A DNA stretch of 30,130 bases from an uncultured Bacteriovoracaceae bacterium (GCA_937952395.1 CALFYV010000076.1:1-30130); one strand, 5' to 3'. Shown: positions 1 to 8,722, counted from the first letter of the stretch. Translations and numbers: made by a program. The notes: generated by a model not told the origin, from the sequence alone.

Positions 1-1197
1 ACCGAGGAAGGGATGGATAAAGAAATCCCAGAAGGAGTATCTGTTGCAGCGGTTGGGATTGGTACAGCAAAGGGTGGTCCTATTCCAATCAGGGATGTAA
101 GGGGAATATTTAGAGGAAATAAACAGTTTGAAGGAAATGATATTAATACCAAGTTGGATGAGGTTTTTTTACGTCAACTCGGAGAAAAAATAAAAAACTA
201 TAAATATTGGATAGCTACTTCGTATACCCTTCCGACTGAAGAAGTTTTAAACTTCTTCACGAGCGTTCATAAAAAAAATTTTTCAGAAGGCGAAGTGACT
301 TTACAAGAAATATACTTAGAGTATCTCTTGATCCCTTCCCTTATTTTTTTAAGCCTAGGTTTTTTATTACGCACGGGAAGAACGTTTCGATATCTATGTT
401 TTTTGTATCTTTTTTTAAATTGTCTTTCCACGGGATTAACTTGGGCCAATACAGAACAACAAAACCCCTATGAAGGAGAGATAAATAAAATTAAGGCATT
501 GATGAAACAAGGAAAAGCTACGAAAGAAGAAAAACTTAAGCTAGCTGAACTTTTTTTAAAATCCAATGATGCAAAAAACTCGTCACAAGTTTATAAAGAA
601 ACTTTAAAAAAAGAAATAGCCCCATCCAATGTCGGCTCATATTTGAATTATGGAACATCACTGCTTGGTGAGAAAAAATATGATGAAGCTCTTGATATTT
701 ATAACAAACTTTCTAACGAATTGAAAAATGAGACATCGCCGCAGGCTGAGCAAATGAAGGAAATAATAAGAAAAAATACGCTTTTTGCTTTTCAACAAAA
801 AAAACAAAAACAAAATGATCAAAGTAAAGAAGGGGAGGACGGAGAACCTAAACCAGGCAAAGATGAAGATCAAAATAAAAAAAATAAGTCTGGCAAAGGC
901 GATAGCAAAGACAAGAAAAAACAGGATAAAACAGAAAACGAAAATGACGATAAAAACAATCGAGAAAATGATAAAAGAGATGATGAAAACAACAAAGGCG
1001 AAGAGAGCAATAAGGAAGAAAAGCAAGAACAAAAAGAATTAAAAAATAAAGCAGATAAGCCAATTGAGAGAGTTGGTAAGAAGAAACTACCATCACTGCT
1101 TAAACAACTTATTAATGATGATCGCAAACTACAGGAAAAATTGATAGATGCTTCTACAAATGAGCGCAAGAAATTAGGCCCTAAAAAGGATTGGTAA
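1..1197 (+). CDS. BatB-BatC fusion protein (vWA end, membrane segments, TPR domain), 5' truncated
   Basis: The reading frame is open from base 1, so the N-terminus lies outside the window; the first ATG at 13 is probably internal. The visible part begins with the end of a von Willebrand A domain of the BatA/BatB type (GIGT followed by GGPIPI). A membrane helix follows at about bases 322-369, then a second hydrophobic stretch at about 388-445 ending in a signal-peptide-like site. Next come TPR-like helices at about 470-740, a Lys/Asp/Glu/Asn-rich tail at about 790-1065 and a short C-terminal helix. In Bacteroides and Leptospira the Bat proteins are linked to aerotolerance and stress, with BatB and BatC usually encoded separately. 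Here both are in one frame. The next gene is batD, which supports the assignment. The stop shares one base with the batD start (TAATG). Confidence 0.8.
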   Translation, partial: TEEGMDKEIPEGVSVAAVGIGTAKGGPIPIRDVRGIFRGNKQFEGNDINTKLDEVFLRQLGEKIKNYKYWIATSYTLPTEEVLNFFTSVHKKNFSEGEVTLQEIYLEYLLIPSLIFLSLGFLLRTGRTFRYLCFLYLFLNCLSTGLTWANTEQQNPYEGEINKIKALMKQGKATKEEKLKLAELFLKSNDAKNSSQVYKETLKKEIAPSNVGSYLNYGTSLLGEKKYDEALDIYNKLSNELKNETSPQAEQMKEIIRKNTLFAFQQKKQKQNDQSKEGEDGEPKPGKDEDQNKKNKSGKGDSKDKKKQDKTENENDDKNNRENDKRDDENNKGEESNKEEKQEQKELKNKADKPIERVGKKKLPSLLKQLINDDRKLQEKLIDASTNERKKLGPKKDW

Positions 1198-2867
1198 TGA
1201 AATATATAATCTTCATTTTATTTTTTCTAAAAATAGCTATGGCTGCTTCACTAGATGTGAGGATTGATAGTAAGGAGGTCGTAGTTGGTGAGCCATTTAA
1301 TTTGTATTTTGCCATTGAAACAGAATCTAGCGAAGATCCTGTTATCAATTTTGATCCAATTGGCGTTGAAGTTACAAAAAGAGAGAAAGCCGGTGTCTCA
1401 ACTCGTACAACATATATAAATGGAAGAGTCACTAGAAGTAGGGAGCTAAATTTTGTGTACGAGCTTATCGCAAATAAGAAAGGGAATATTAAAATTGGAA
1501 ATATTAAGGTTGAAATTGATTCACAAATATTAAAGCACGAAGATATTAAATTGAAAGCAAAGGAAACAATAAACGATTTGAGCGATTTTTTTGCTATGGC
1601 CGTTCCTAGTAAAAATAAAATTTATAAGGGTGAAGGCATTTTAGTGCGTTATTATCTCTACAAAAGAATTCGAATCCCAAACTTTGATATTGAAAAGTAT
1701 CCAAAATTAAAAGGATTTTTAAAAAGATTTTTACAAGAACCTCCGCGAGAAGAACGTGTAAATTACAATGGTCAGGTGTATATAAGAACAATTCTTTATT
1801 CTGCACAATTATTTCCAGAAAAATCAGGAGATCTAACCATTGATTCGATTAAAATCAAAGTTCATTATCCAGTTGCTCGAAAAAATGATCCCTTCGGTGG
1901 ATTTGGGCTGAGTCTTGGAATGGGCTATGGACAAATGAAGTCTAAGAGCATAATAAGTCAGCCTGTAGAAATTAAAGTTCTCCCTTTACCTGCAAAATCA
2001 GTTCCCCCACATTTTACTGGTTTAGTAGGCAAACATGATTTTAAATTTAAAATTAATAAAACAAAATTTCTCATAAATGAACCAGTCGAAGCTAAGTTGG
2101 TTGTTACTGGACCAGGTGAGCTGGAAAATTTTGAAGCTCCCAAAATATTTACATCTGCTGGTTTGGAAGAATTTGAAATTAATGGTGATTTGCAAATGAA
2201 TCAAGATTTGACAGCGACGAAGGAATTTAATTATACATACTTGGCACGTAGTGCTTTTCAAGAAAATTCAAAAACCATTCCCTTAAGTTATTTTGATACT
2301 GAAAGTGGCCAATATGTAGCTGTAAATATTGATTTTCCCGCTATCGAGGTAGCCGGTACCGCAATAGCCTCATCTTATCAATCTAAAAATTCAAATAAGA
2401 CTGTTGAAGTAACAACAGAAGATGAAAATATCAAAGTTCAGAGTGAGATCGGAATAGTTTCGCCCCGTTTTGATTTCACTTTAATTTACTCAAACTGGAT
2501 TAAGCAGCTAAATATACTTCTAACGGGCATTTTGGCCATGATTTTGCTAATGCTTGGCATTGGCTTGGTAAACTTTAACAAACACGAAGAGGCTTACCAG
2601 AAATTTTGGAATGATATTCAGAAAAATGGAATTAATTATTCAAATTTATTTCAAATATTGAATATGTTGAAAAAGACCCCAGAACAAGATATATATCAAG
2701 CAATTGAAATGTCTTCATTAGGCAAAAAAGAGAAGAATTACTTTCTACTTCTATTAAAAAAATGCGAGGAGTTTCAGTTTAAAACAGGGAAAAGCTACGC
2801 AGAAAGGGCAAATAAAAGCTATTTCAAACAGTTATTTAAAGCTATAAAAAATGAAAATAATTCGTAA
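1197..2867 (+). CDS. batD: BatD-like membrane protein
   Basis: This is a 556-residue protein of the BatD/oxygen-tolerance family. Residues 1-16 form a signal peptide ending in AMA. A beta-rich periplasmic region follows, with the opening typical of the family (VVVGEPFNL near residue 24, then TRTTYINGRVTRS). One transmembrane helix lies at about residues 437-460, followed by a cytoplasmic tail of about 95 residues. A TTG lies in frame two codons upstream, but the ATG at 1197 is preferred because it overlaps the stop of the preceding bat gene by one base and has AAGGA about 8 bases upstream. Position after batB-batC fits the usual bat order. Function beyond the family link to stress and oxygen tolerance is not shown by the sequence. 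Confidence 0.83.
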   Translation: MKYIIFILFFLKIAMAASLDVRIDSKEVVVGEPFNLYFAIETESSEDPVINFDPIGVEVTKREKAGVSTRTTYINGRVTRSRELNFVYELIANKKGNIKIGNIKVEIDSQILKHEDIKLKAKETINDLSDFFAMAVPSKNKIYKGEGILVRYYLYKRIRIPNFDIEKYPKLKGFLKRFLQEPPREERVNYNGQVYIRTILYSAQLFPEKSGDLTIDSIKIKVHYPVARKNDPFGGFGLSLGMGYGQMKSKSIISQPVEIKVLPLPAKSVPPHFTGLVGKHDFKFKINKTKFLINEPVEAKLVVTGPGELENFEAPKIFTSAGLEEFEINGDLQMNQDLTATKEFNYTYLARSAFQENSKTIPLSYFDTESGQYVAVNIDFPAIEVAGTAIASSYQSKNSNKTVEVTTEDENIKVQSEIGIVSPRFDFTLIYSNWIKQLNILLTGILAMILLMLGIGLVNFNKHEEAYQKFWNDIQKNGINYSNLFQILNMLKKTPEQDIYQAIEMSSLGKKEKNYFLLLLKKCEEFQFKTGKSYAERANKSYFKQLFKAIKNENNS

Positions 2868-3774
2868 TATAGATGAAATTCCAAAAAGCGAAAAACTAGG
2901 TTTAACCGTTGGTAACTTTGATGGAGTTCATCTAGGACATCAATTTTTATTAAAAACACTCAAAGATAAATGTGCAAGAAAATCAGAAAAGCTATTAGTC
3001 ATTTCTTTTAAGCCTCATCCCCAAACGATCCTTGGTTCAATTGATCATAATTTCCTGATCAGTGATTACGAACAAAAGAGAAATCTTCTGGATAAACAGC
3101 AAATTGATTATTTCTGGGAGATTGATTTTAACAGAGACTTTAGTACTTTAAAACCTGAAGAGTTTCTTGATAATTTTATATTAAAACATAATGGTGTTAA
3201 TTCACTTTATTTAGGCCATGATTTTGTTTTTGGTGCACACAAGAGCGGTGATTTTAATTTCGCTAAGAAGCACTGTGAAAAATTTAAAATAAATGTGGAG
3301 TTACTAGAAAGTTTTAAAACTAACGTCGTCGTTTCATCTTCTAAGATTAGAAAATTATTGAATGATGGATATATAGATGACGCCAATGAATTGTTAGGCC
3401 ATGACTTTTTACTTTGTGGGCTAGTTGTAAAGGGTGAAGGGAGAGGGAAGAAGATAGGTTTTCCTACGGCTAATATTCAAATCGATCCCTTGCTTATTGT
3501 TCCCAAACGAGGTGTTTACATTACAACAACCAATTATCAGGATATGACTTATCATTCAATTACAAATATTGGATTCAACCCTACATTTGAAAATAAATCT
3601 GACCTTAATGTAGAAACACATATTCTTGATTTCGACTCAAATATTTATGGTGAGGAAATCCAAGTTACTTTTCATAGAAGAATTCGCGATGAAAGAAAAT
3701 TTCAAAGTGCTAACGACCTGATCGAACAGATTAAAAATGACATCGAAGTAGCTAGAAAATTCCATGAAAAGTAA
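2851..3774 (+). CDS. ribF: Bifunctional riboflavin kinase / FAD synthetase
   Basis: RibF converts riboflavin to FMN and then FAD in the cytoplasm. The 307-residue length is normal for bacterial RibF. The N-terminal adenylyltransferase domain carries the nucleotidyl-transferase motif GNFDGVHLGH at residues 21-30, then SFKPHP near 52 and SSSKIRKLL at about 162-170. The C-terminal riboflavin kinase domain carries GKKIGFPTANI near residue 200 and NIGFNPTF later. The ATG overlaps the end of batD by 17 bases, so translation is probably coupled to the bat genes. The stop overlaps the start of the aroE-like gene by 11 bases. No key motif is missing. Confidence 0.95.
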   Translation: MKIIRNIDEIPKSEKLGLTVGNFDGVHLGHQFLLKTLKDKCARKSEKLLVISFKPHPQTILGSIDHNFLISDYEQKRNLLDKQQIDYFWEIDFNRDFSTLKPEEFLDNFILKHNGVNSLYLGHDFVFGAHKSGDFNFAKKHCEKFKINVELLESFKTNVVVSSSKIRKLLNDGYIDDANELLGHDFLLCGLVVKGEGRGKKIGFPTANIQIDPLLIVPKRGVYITTTNYQDMTYHSITNIGFNPTFENKSDLNVETHILDFDSNIYGEEIQVTFHRRIRDERKFQSANDLIEQIKNDIEVARKFHEK

Positions 3775-4450
3775 TATCAAACTTGCATTGATCGGCAAGA
3801 ATATACAGCATTCAAAATCGGGTGATTTTTACAAAAAGGAATTAACTCGATTAGATAGTTACGATTTAATTGATATTAAGGATGAAAAACAACTACCGAG
3901 CTTAGAAAGTTTAAAAAATGAATATTATGGAGTTAATATAACAACTCCTTTCAAAAAATATTATCTAAACCAAGTCACAACGACAGTAGTGGCAGCAAAA
4001 GTTGGCTCAATCAATTGCATAAAATTAAGCGAGGGTTTTCCTGCTGAGAATACTGATTATTTAGCTTGCTTAGAAATATTAAATATAAAAATTAAAAAGT
4101 ATAATCCTGTCCAAGTCATTATTTTAGGCTCTGGGACCATGGCCCATATTATGATGTCAGTATGCGAAAGCTTAAATATAAAATTTATTATGCTCACTCG
4201 CAAAGATTTTCCAGCTTTTGAGCAAGTAGACTTATCTCTTTATCAGCAGAGTATTATTGTCAACTGTTGCTCACGGGATTACTGTTTTCAGGGAAAATTG
4301 CCTCACAAATACGCTCATTTTTGGGATTTAAATTACAATTATCCACCACACTCCTATTTAAGTGAAGTTAAGACAATAACGTATCAAGATGGTCTAGAAC
4401 TTCTCTATCTTCAGGCTAAGAAAGCACTACTATTTTGGGGACTTAACTAA
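3764..4450 (+). CDS. aroE: Shikimate dehydrogenase-like protein, short form
   Basis: The family reduces 3-dehydroshikimate to shikimate with NADPH. Visible motifs are HSKS (residues 16-19, shikimate binding), NITTPFK with the expected catalytic Lys64, Asn84, NTD with Asp98, a glycine-rich nucleotide loop GSGTMA (122-127, usually GAGGA) and the C-terminal YQDGLELLYLQA resembling the usual DGxxMLxxQ. At 228 residues it is shorter than the common form of about 270, and the NADP-binding half is the reduced part. The usual NRT after the second strand is LTR here. The shikimate-site residues are intact, so an active enzyme is plausible, but altered cofactor use or a paralogue role is possible. An aroQ gene lies about 14 kb downstream. 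The gene overlaps ribF by 11 bases. Confidence 0.72.
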   Translation: MKSNIKLALIGKNIQHSKSGDFYKKELTRLDSYDLIDIKDEKQLPSLESLKNEYYGVNITTPFKKYYLNQVTTTVVAAKVGSINCIKLSEGFPAENTDYLACLEILNIKIKKYNPVQVIILGSGTMAHIMMSVCESLNIKFIMLTRKDFPAFEQVDLSLYQQSIIVNCCSRDYCFQGKLPHKYAHFWDLNYNYPPHSYLSEVKTITYQDGLELLYLQAKKALLFWGLN

Positions 4451-4498
4451 ATTTATTGCATAAAAACACCGATAAAACTTGAAAGGATTAAGTTTTTT

Positions 4499-6196
4499 AT
4501 GTTTAGAAAAGATTTTGTTGAAGTATTAACAGGTAGTGGGCTTGTTACATTGAAAGAGTTGCGGCCCTTGTTGGGGAATAATGATCCGACGCAGATCTCG
4601 GAATTTGATCTGTTAAAACTTGAAAGGTTCGATGAAGTCAAATTTGCACAAGCATGTTCTCAAAAATTCAAAGTTCCATTTATTGATTTAAAAAATGCAA
4701 AAGTTTCCAAAGAAACACTGTCTGTAATGCCAAAGACCTCGATTATTAAATATCGACTTTGTCCTATTCAAAAGACTCCGAGTAAAATAACATTTGCTAC
4801 TTTTGACCCTTCTGTAATTCAATACTCTACGAATCTTGCCGAGCAAATGAAAAAACCTGTCGAAGTTATTTTGACAACAATTTCTTCATTTCAAAAAATA
4901 TTCAACCAATCAGAAGACTCTATTGATGAACTGGTGAATACAGTTTTTGAAATGAAAGAAAATGACATGGGCACAGAGCCAGATGTTAATGAGAAAGATA
5001 TTGGCGATGATGTTATTACTTATGTAAATCGTATTTTAGCAGAAGCTTTTGTAAAAAAGGTTTCAGATATTCATGTTGAACCCTATGAGAAAATATTTAG
5101 AATTAGATTTCGCCTAGACGGATCTCTGGTTGAGGTGGCGCGTCCTTCCAAATCAATGCAAGCGCCTATCGTATCAAGATTAAAAATTTTGGCTAAGATG
5201 GATATTTCTGAAAAAAGAAAACCTCAGGATGGAAGAATCAAACTTAGTGTGGGAGGTAAACCTATTGATTACAGGGTTTCTTGTTTACCCACTCTTTTTG
5301 GTGAAAAAGTTGTTATGCGTCTCTTGGATCAATCCAATCTACAATTGGATTTAACCAAGCTTGGTTTTGAAAAAGACCAAATTACAAAACTTCAAGAAGG
5401 GATTCTAAAACCCTATGGTATGTGCCTGGTCACAGGTCCTACTGGTTCTGGTAAGACAACAACACTCTATTCGGCACTGGCTGAACTCAATAAGCCTGAT
5501 ACAAATATATCAACAGCCGAAGACCCTGTTGAATTTAACCTCGAGGGCATAAATCAAGTCAATGTTAGAAAAGAAGTTGGATTAACATTTTCCACCGCAC
5601 TTAAATCATTTTTAAGACAAGATCCAGATGTTATCATGGTTGGTGAGATACGAGATTTCGAGGTTGGAGAAATAGCTGTTGAGGCAGCTCTCACTGGTCA
5701 CTTAGTATTATCAACATTACATACCAATGATGCTCCAAGTACTGTCACAAGACTTTTAAATATGGGCATAGAACCTTTCTTAGTTATTGCTGCCTTAAAT
5801 GTTATTGTTGCTCAAAGACTATGTAGAAAAATATGTATGAATTGCCGTGAAGAATTAAAAATATCTACAACAGAATTAATCGCTGCTGGATTTGCACCCG
5901 CTACAGCGGAAAAGGTTAAGGCTTTTAAAGGTAAGGGTTGTGATAAGTGCAACCAAACAGGTTATAAAGGCCGTGTCGCCATTTACGAGGTTATGACCAT
6001 TACACCTGGAGTACGAGAAGCTATTTTAAAAAATGCCTCTGCGGATGAATTAAAATTGATTGCAATTAAAGAAGGTATGAAAACCCTACGCATGTGTGCA
6101 CTAACCAAGGTGGCACAAGGAATGACAACTTTAGAAGAAGCAGTATCAAATTCTGCGGCAGATGATGTTTTACAAAAACAAAAAAAAGCTAGTTAG
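4499..6196 (+). CDS. pilB: Type IV pilus assembly ATPase PilB
   Basis: PilB is the cytoplasmic hexameric ATPase that drives pilus extension through PilC. The protein has 565 residues, the normal length. It has an N-terminal MshEN/GSPII_E-N domain (about 1-150), an N2 domain (about 165-270) and a RecA-like ATPase domain. Walker A is GPTGSGKTT at residues 313-321. It is followed by the Asp-box/Walker B region (QDPDVIMVGEIRD) and a His-box (TGHLVLSTLHTNDA). The zinc-binding tetracysteine is present: Cys446, Cys449, Cys481 and Cys484, with an additional Cys442. AAAGGA at 4482-4487 serves the ATG. It starts a pilB-pilT-pilC run. I saw no convincing promoter in the 48 bases after the aroE-like gene. 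Confidence 0.96.
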   Translation: MFRKDFVEVLTGSGLVTLKELRPLLGNNDPTQISEFDLLKLERFDEVKFAQACSQKFKVPFIDLKNAKVSKETLSVMPKTSIIKYRLCPIQKTPSKITFATFDPSVIQYSTNLAEQMKKPVEVILTTISSFQKIFNQSEDSIDELVNTVFEMKENDMGTEPDVNEKDIGDDVITYVNRILAEAFVKKVSDIHVEPYEKIFRIRFRLDGSLVEVARPSKSMQAPIVSRLKILAKMDISEKRKPQDGRIKLSVGGKPIDYRVSCLPTLFGEKVVMRLLDQSNLQLDLTKLGFEKDQITKLQEGILKPYGMCLVTGPTGSGKTTTLYSALAELNKPDTNISTAEDPVEFNLEGINQVNVRKEVGLTFSTALKSFLRQDPDVIMVGEIRDFEVGEIAVEAALTGHLVLSTLHTNDAPSTVTRLLNMGIEPFLVIAALNVIVAQRLCRKICMNCREELKISTTELIAAGFAPATAEKVKAFKGKGCDKCNQTGYKGRVAIYEVMTITPGVREAILKNASADELKLIAIKEGMKTLRMCALTKVAQGMTTLEEAVSNSAADDVLQKQKKAS

Positions 6197-6221
6197 TTTA
6201 TAAAATTCTCAGGAGACTCTT

Positions 6222-7337
6222 ATGAGTGAAGAAGATAAAACCAAGACCCAGGTTGGTAGTGGTGCTAGTAACCTGCAAATTCAACAACTTTTCAAAGTTA
6301 TGGTCGATAATGGTGGCTCCGATTTGCATATATCTGTTGGTAGTGCTCCGGGGATGCGAATTCATGGAGAAATTGTAAGAGTTAAAGTGGGTTCTTTATC
6401 AGCTGAAGATACAAAAAGATTAGTTTATCAAGTTATGTCTCCCTCTCAGCAAGCTGAATTTGAAAAAAATCTAGACTTAGATTTTTCATTTGGAATAAAA
6501 GGCTTGGCAAGATTTAGGGCCAATGTTTTTAACTCGAAAGGTGGAGTTTCGGCGGTCTTTCGTACTATTCCAAGTTTAATTCCTGATTTTGATTCACTAG
6601 GCTTACCTGTAAAACTACTTGAAATGACAGATGTAGCAAACGGATTAGTTTTAGTAACTGGTCCCACTGGTTCAGGTAAATCTACAACTTTAGCCTCAAT
6701 TATAGATAGGTTAAATCAAAAAGAGGCTGGACATATTATTACTTTGGAAGATCCAGTCGAATTTGTTCATAGTCACAAAGGGTGTATCGTTAATCAAAGA
6801 GAGATTGGTAAGGATACTGTCAATTTTAAATCTGGTTTAAAAAGTTTATTAAGGCAAGATCCTGATATCGTACTGGTTGGGGAATTAAGGGACGCTGAAA
6901 CTATTGAAGCAGCTTTAACGATAGCTGAAACAGGGCATTTAGTTTTTGGTACACTACATACCAATTCATGTGTACAAACTATTAACCGTATCATTAACGT
7001 TTTTCCTTCTGATCAGCAGGAGCAGATTCGAGTTCTTTTATCTTTCGTGCTTCAAGGGATTATTTCACAACAACTTCTTCCTAAAACTTTTGAACCAGGG
7101 AGGGTTTTGTGCCAAGAAGTTTTACGTCCCAATCCTGCAATTAGAAACTTAATTAGAGAAGATAAAATGCATCAGATATATTCACAAATGCAGGTCGGTC
7201 AAGATGATTCAGGAATGACAACAATGAATCAAAGCATACTTAAAGCACTTGCAGCCGGTCTAATTGATAATGATACAGCTATGCAATACAGTACAATGCC
7301 AGAAGAGATGGCAAAAAAATTAGGATTAAAAACTTAA
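6222..7337 (+). CDS. pilT: Type IV pilus retraction ATPase PilT
   Basis: PilT is the hexameric ATPase that powers pilus depolymerisation, and hence twitching and DNA uptake. The 371-residue protein has an N-terminal PAS-like domain (about 18-115). Walker A is GPTGSGKST at residues 147-155, followed by an Asp-box and Walker B (RQDPDIVLVGELRD) and a His-box (TGHLVFGTLHTN). The PilT-specific C-terminal AIRNLIRE motif at residues 306-313 separates it from PilB and GspE. It lacks the zinc tetracysteine, as expected. CAGGAG lies just upstream of the ATG. It is 25 bases after pilB and 9 bases before pilC, so probably in one transcript. Confidence 0.96.
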   Translation: MSEEDKTKTQVGSGASNLQIQQLFKVMVDNGGSDLHISVGSAPGMRIHGEIVRVKVGSLSAEDTKRLVYQVMSPSQQAEFEKNLDLDFSFGIKGLARFRANVFNSKGGVSAVFRTIPSLIPDFDSLGLPVKLLEMTDVANGLVLVTGPTGSGKSTTLASIIDRLNQKEAGHIITLEDPVEFVHSHKGCIVNQREIGKDTVNFKSGLKSLLRQDPDIVLVGELRDAETIEAALTIAETGHLVFGTLHTNSCVQTINRIINVFPSDQQEQIRVLLSFVLQGIISQQLLPKTFEPGRVLCQEVLRPNPAIRNLIREDKMHQIYSQMQVGQDDSGMTTMNQSILKALAAGLIDNDTAMQYSTMPEEMAKKLGLKT

Positions 7338-7346
7338 GAGGATTTA

Positions 7347-8564
7347 ATGCCAAAATTTCGCTGGGAAGGTTTTGATAAAAATGGAAAAAAAATTCGTGGC
7401 AGCACGGATGCCCCTAGTCGGCGTGATGTGAAACGGGCCATGAAGCGTGAAGGCATTAAAGTTATTCGCTTAGAAGAGCCTAGTATCTTTGAATCCGATC
7501 TTGATCAAATTATGGTTGATTTAGGATTAAAGTCACCTTTTACAAAGGCAGAATTAGGAAGATTTACTAAACAACTTTATATTTTGCTTAATTCAGGTGT
7601 GCCTATCCTTGAAGCCTTTGAAATACTTTATAAGCAGGAAAAAAACCAAAGTTTTAAGGCTTCCATTAAAGCCATTGCTCAGGATATTGGCGGAGGTATG
7701 ACTCTGTTTGAAGCTCTTAGTAAGCAAAAGGGTTTTGATAAATTATATTGTGCTTTGATTAAAGCCGGCGAATCTGCAGGTATACTGGATGGAATTTTGC
7801 AAAAACTCAGTGAATTTATGGATAAGCAGCAAAAACTTCAATCACAAGTTAAGGGTGCTTTAATGTATCCTACTATTGTTGTTATCGTAGGAATTGGGGT
7901 TGTTTATGCCATGATGGTTTTTGTTGTTCCTCAATTTGTTTCTATGCTTCAAGATGCCAATCAAGAGATGCCATGGATAACTCAAATGGTTATTGATATA
8001 TCTGATTTTTTACAAGCCTATACCTTGCCGGCTCTGCCTTTTATGGCCTTTGCCTTTTTTATGTTTTCCAGGTGGAAGAAATCAGAACAAGGAAAAATTA
8101 AATGGGATTTGGTTACAATGAAAATCCCTGTTTTTGGAGACATTGTTATTAAAGGTAATCTTGCTTCATTTACCAGGACAATGGCCACTATGCTAAACGC
8201 CGGCGTTCCTTTGATTGAGTCACTTGATATTTGTTTGGGCACACTCGATAACACGAAAATTGCCATCGATTTGATGGCGGTAAAAAAAGCGGTAACCGAA
8301 GGGAAAACTATAACTGAACCTTTGAAGAAAATTGAATATTTTCCAGATATGGTAGCGCAAATGGTGAAAGTGGGAGAGGCTACGGGAAATCTCGACCAAA
8401 TGCTTTTGCGTGTTTCTGATGTTTTTGAAGATGAAGTGGAAACAGCACTTGGTTTAGCGACAAAAATGATAGAGCCTCTTATTTTAGTTGGCTTGGGTGG
8501 TATTGTAGGTACTATTTTAATTGCCATGTATTTACCAATGTTTAAATCAGCGGGTGGGGCATAA
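7347..8564 (+). CDS. pilC: Type IV pilus inner-membrane platform protein PilC
   Basis: PilC is the inner-membrane platform on which PilB and PilT act. The 405-residue protein starts with the usual short N-terminal region (MPKFRWEGFDKNGKKIRG) and has two GspF/T2SSF domains at about residues 70-195 and 275-395. Membrane segments are visible near residues 172-195 (IVVIVGIGVVYAMMVFVVPQ), 225-240 and 375-398 (ILVGLGGIVGTILIAMYLPM). AGAGGA upstream serves the ATG. It is the last gene of the pilBTC run. No terminator is visible before the pilA leader, so some read-through into pilA is possible. Confidence 0.95.
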   Translation: MPKFRWEGFDKNGKKIRGSTDAPSRRDVKRAMKREGIKVIRLEEPSIFESDLDQIMVDLGLKSPFTKAELGRFTKQLYILLNSGVPILEAFEILYKQEKNQSFKASIKAIAQDIGGGMTLFEALSKQKGFDKLYCALIKAGESAGILDGILQKLSEFMDKQQKLQSQVKGALMYPTIVVIVGIGVVYAMMVFVVPQFVSMLQDANQEMPWITQMVIDISDFLQAYTLPALPFMAFAFFMFSRWKKSEQGKIKWDLVTMKIPVFGDIVIKGNLASFTRTMATMLNAGVPLIESLDICLGTLDNTKIAIDLMAVKKAVTEGKTITEPLKKIEYFPDMVAQMVKVGEATGNLDQMLLRVSDVFEDEVETALGLATKMIEPLILVGLGGIVGTILIAMYLPMFKSAGGA

Positions 8565-8635
8565 GATATTGATTTTATATAGTTTTAAGTAAAATCGATA
8601 ATAATGTGAGAAAATAGAAATATTAATATTTTAAT

Positions 8636-8672
8636 TTTCTTGAAAGTTAATCTTAATTTAGTTTTCAAGAAA
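8636..8672. promoter_or_regulatory. Paired TTTCNNGAAA elements (10-bp inverted repeat) upstream of pilA
   Basis: TTTCTTGAAA (8636-8645) and TTTCAAGAAA (8663-8672) are exact reverse complements separated by 17 bases. Each is also a near-palindrome of the form TTTCNNGAAA. Their centres are 27 bases apart. They could be a pair of operator half-sites or the stem of an RNA hairpin, about 50-87 bases upstream of the pilA start. TTGAAA at 8640-8645 resembles a -35 element, but no good -10 lies at the right distance. The function is inferred; the repeat itself is directly visible. Confidence 0.5.
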
Positions 8673-8684
8673 TAAAACTGAACA

Positions 8685-8709
8685 TGCTTATTATCTTAAT
8701 CAATAAGCA
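8685..8709 (+). promoter_or_regulatory. Hairpin in the pilA 5' leader next to the ribosome binding site
   Basis: TGCTTATT (8685-8692) pairs perfectly with AATAAGCA (8702-8709), giving an 8-bp stem with a 9-base loop. The stem ends two bases before the strong AGGAGG Shine-Dalgarno at 8712-8717. It may protect the pilin mRNA from 5' decay or tune translation, as suits a highly expressed pilin. The role is inferred. Confidence 0.5.
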
Positions 8710-8722
8710 ACAGGAGGACGAA

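Noticed and set aside
658..1169. Several overlapping frames on both strands (hydrophobic Phe/Leu/Ser-rich translations on the - strand)
   Set aside because: They arise from the A-rich Lys/Glu codons of the Bat charged tail read in other frames.
4451..4498. Promoter for pilB in the gap after the aroE-like gene
   Set aside because: TTGCAT and GATAAA are present but only about 9 bases apart; no well-spaced pair was found.
8018..8527. 169-codon open frame on the - strand
   Set aside because: It lies fully inside pilC, has a low-complexity Ser/Thr/Ile/Pro-rich translation without recognisable motifs, and the + strand gene is certain. It is a shadow frame.
8565..8722. Sigma-54 promoter (GG-N10-GC type) upstream of pilA
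   Set aside because: Sigma-54 control of pilA is common, but no TGGC-N8-TTGC pattern is present in the leader.
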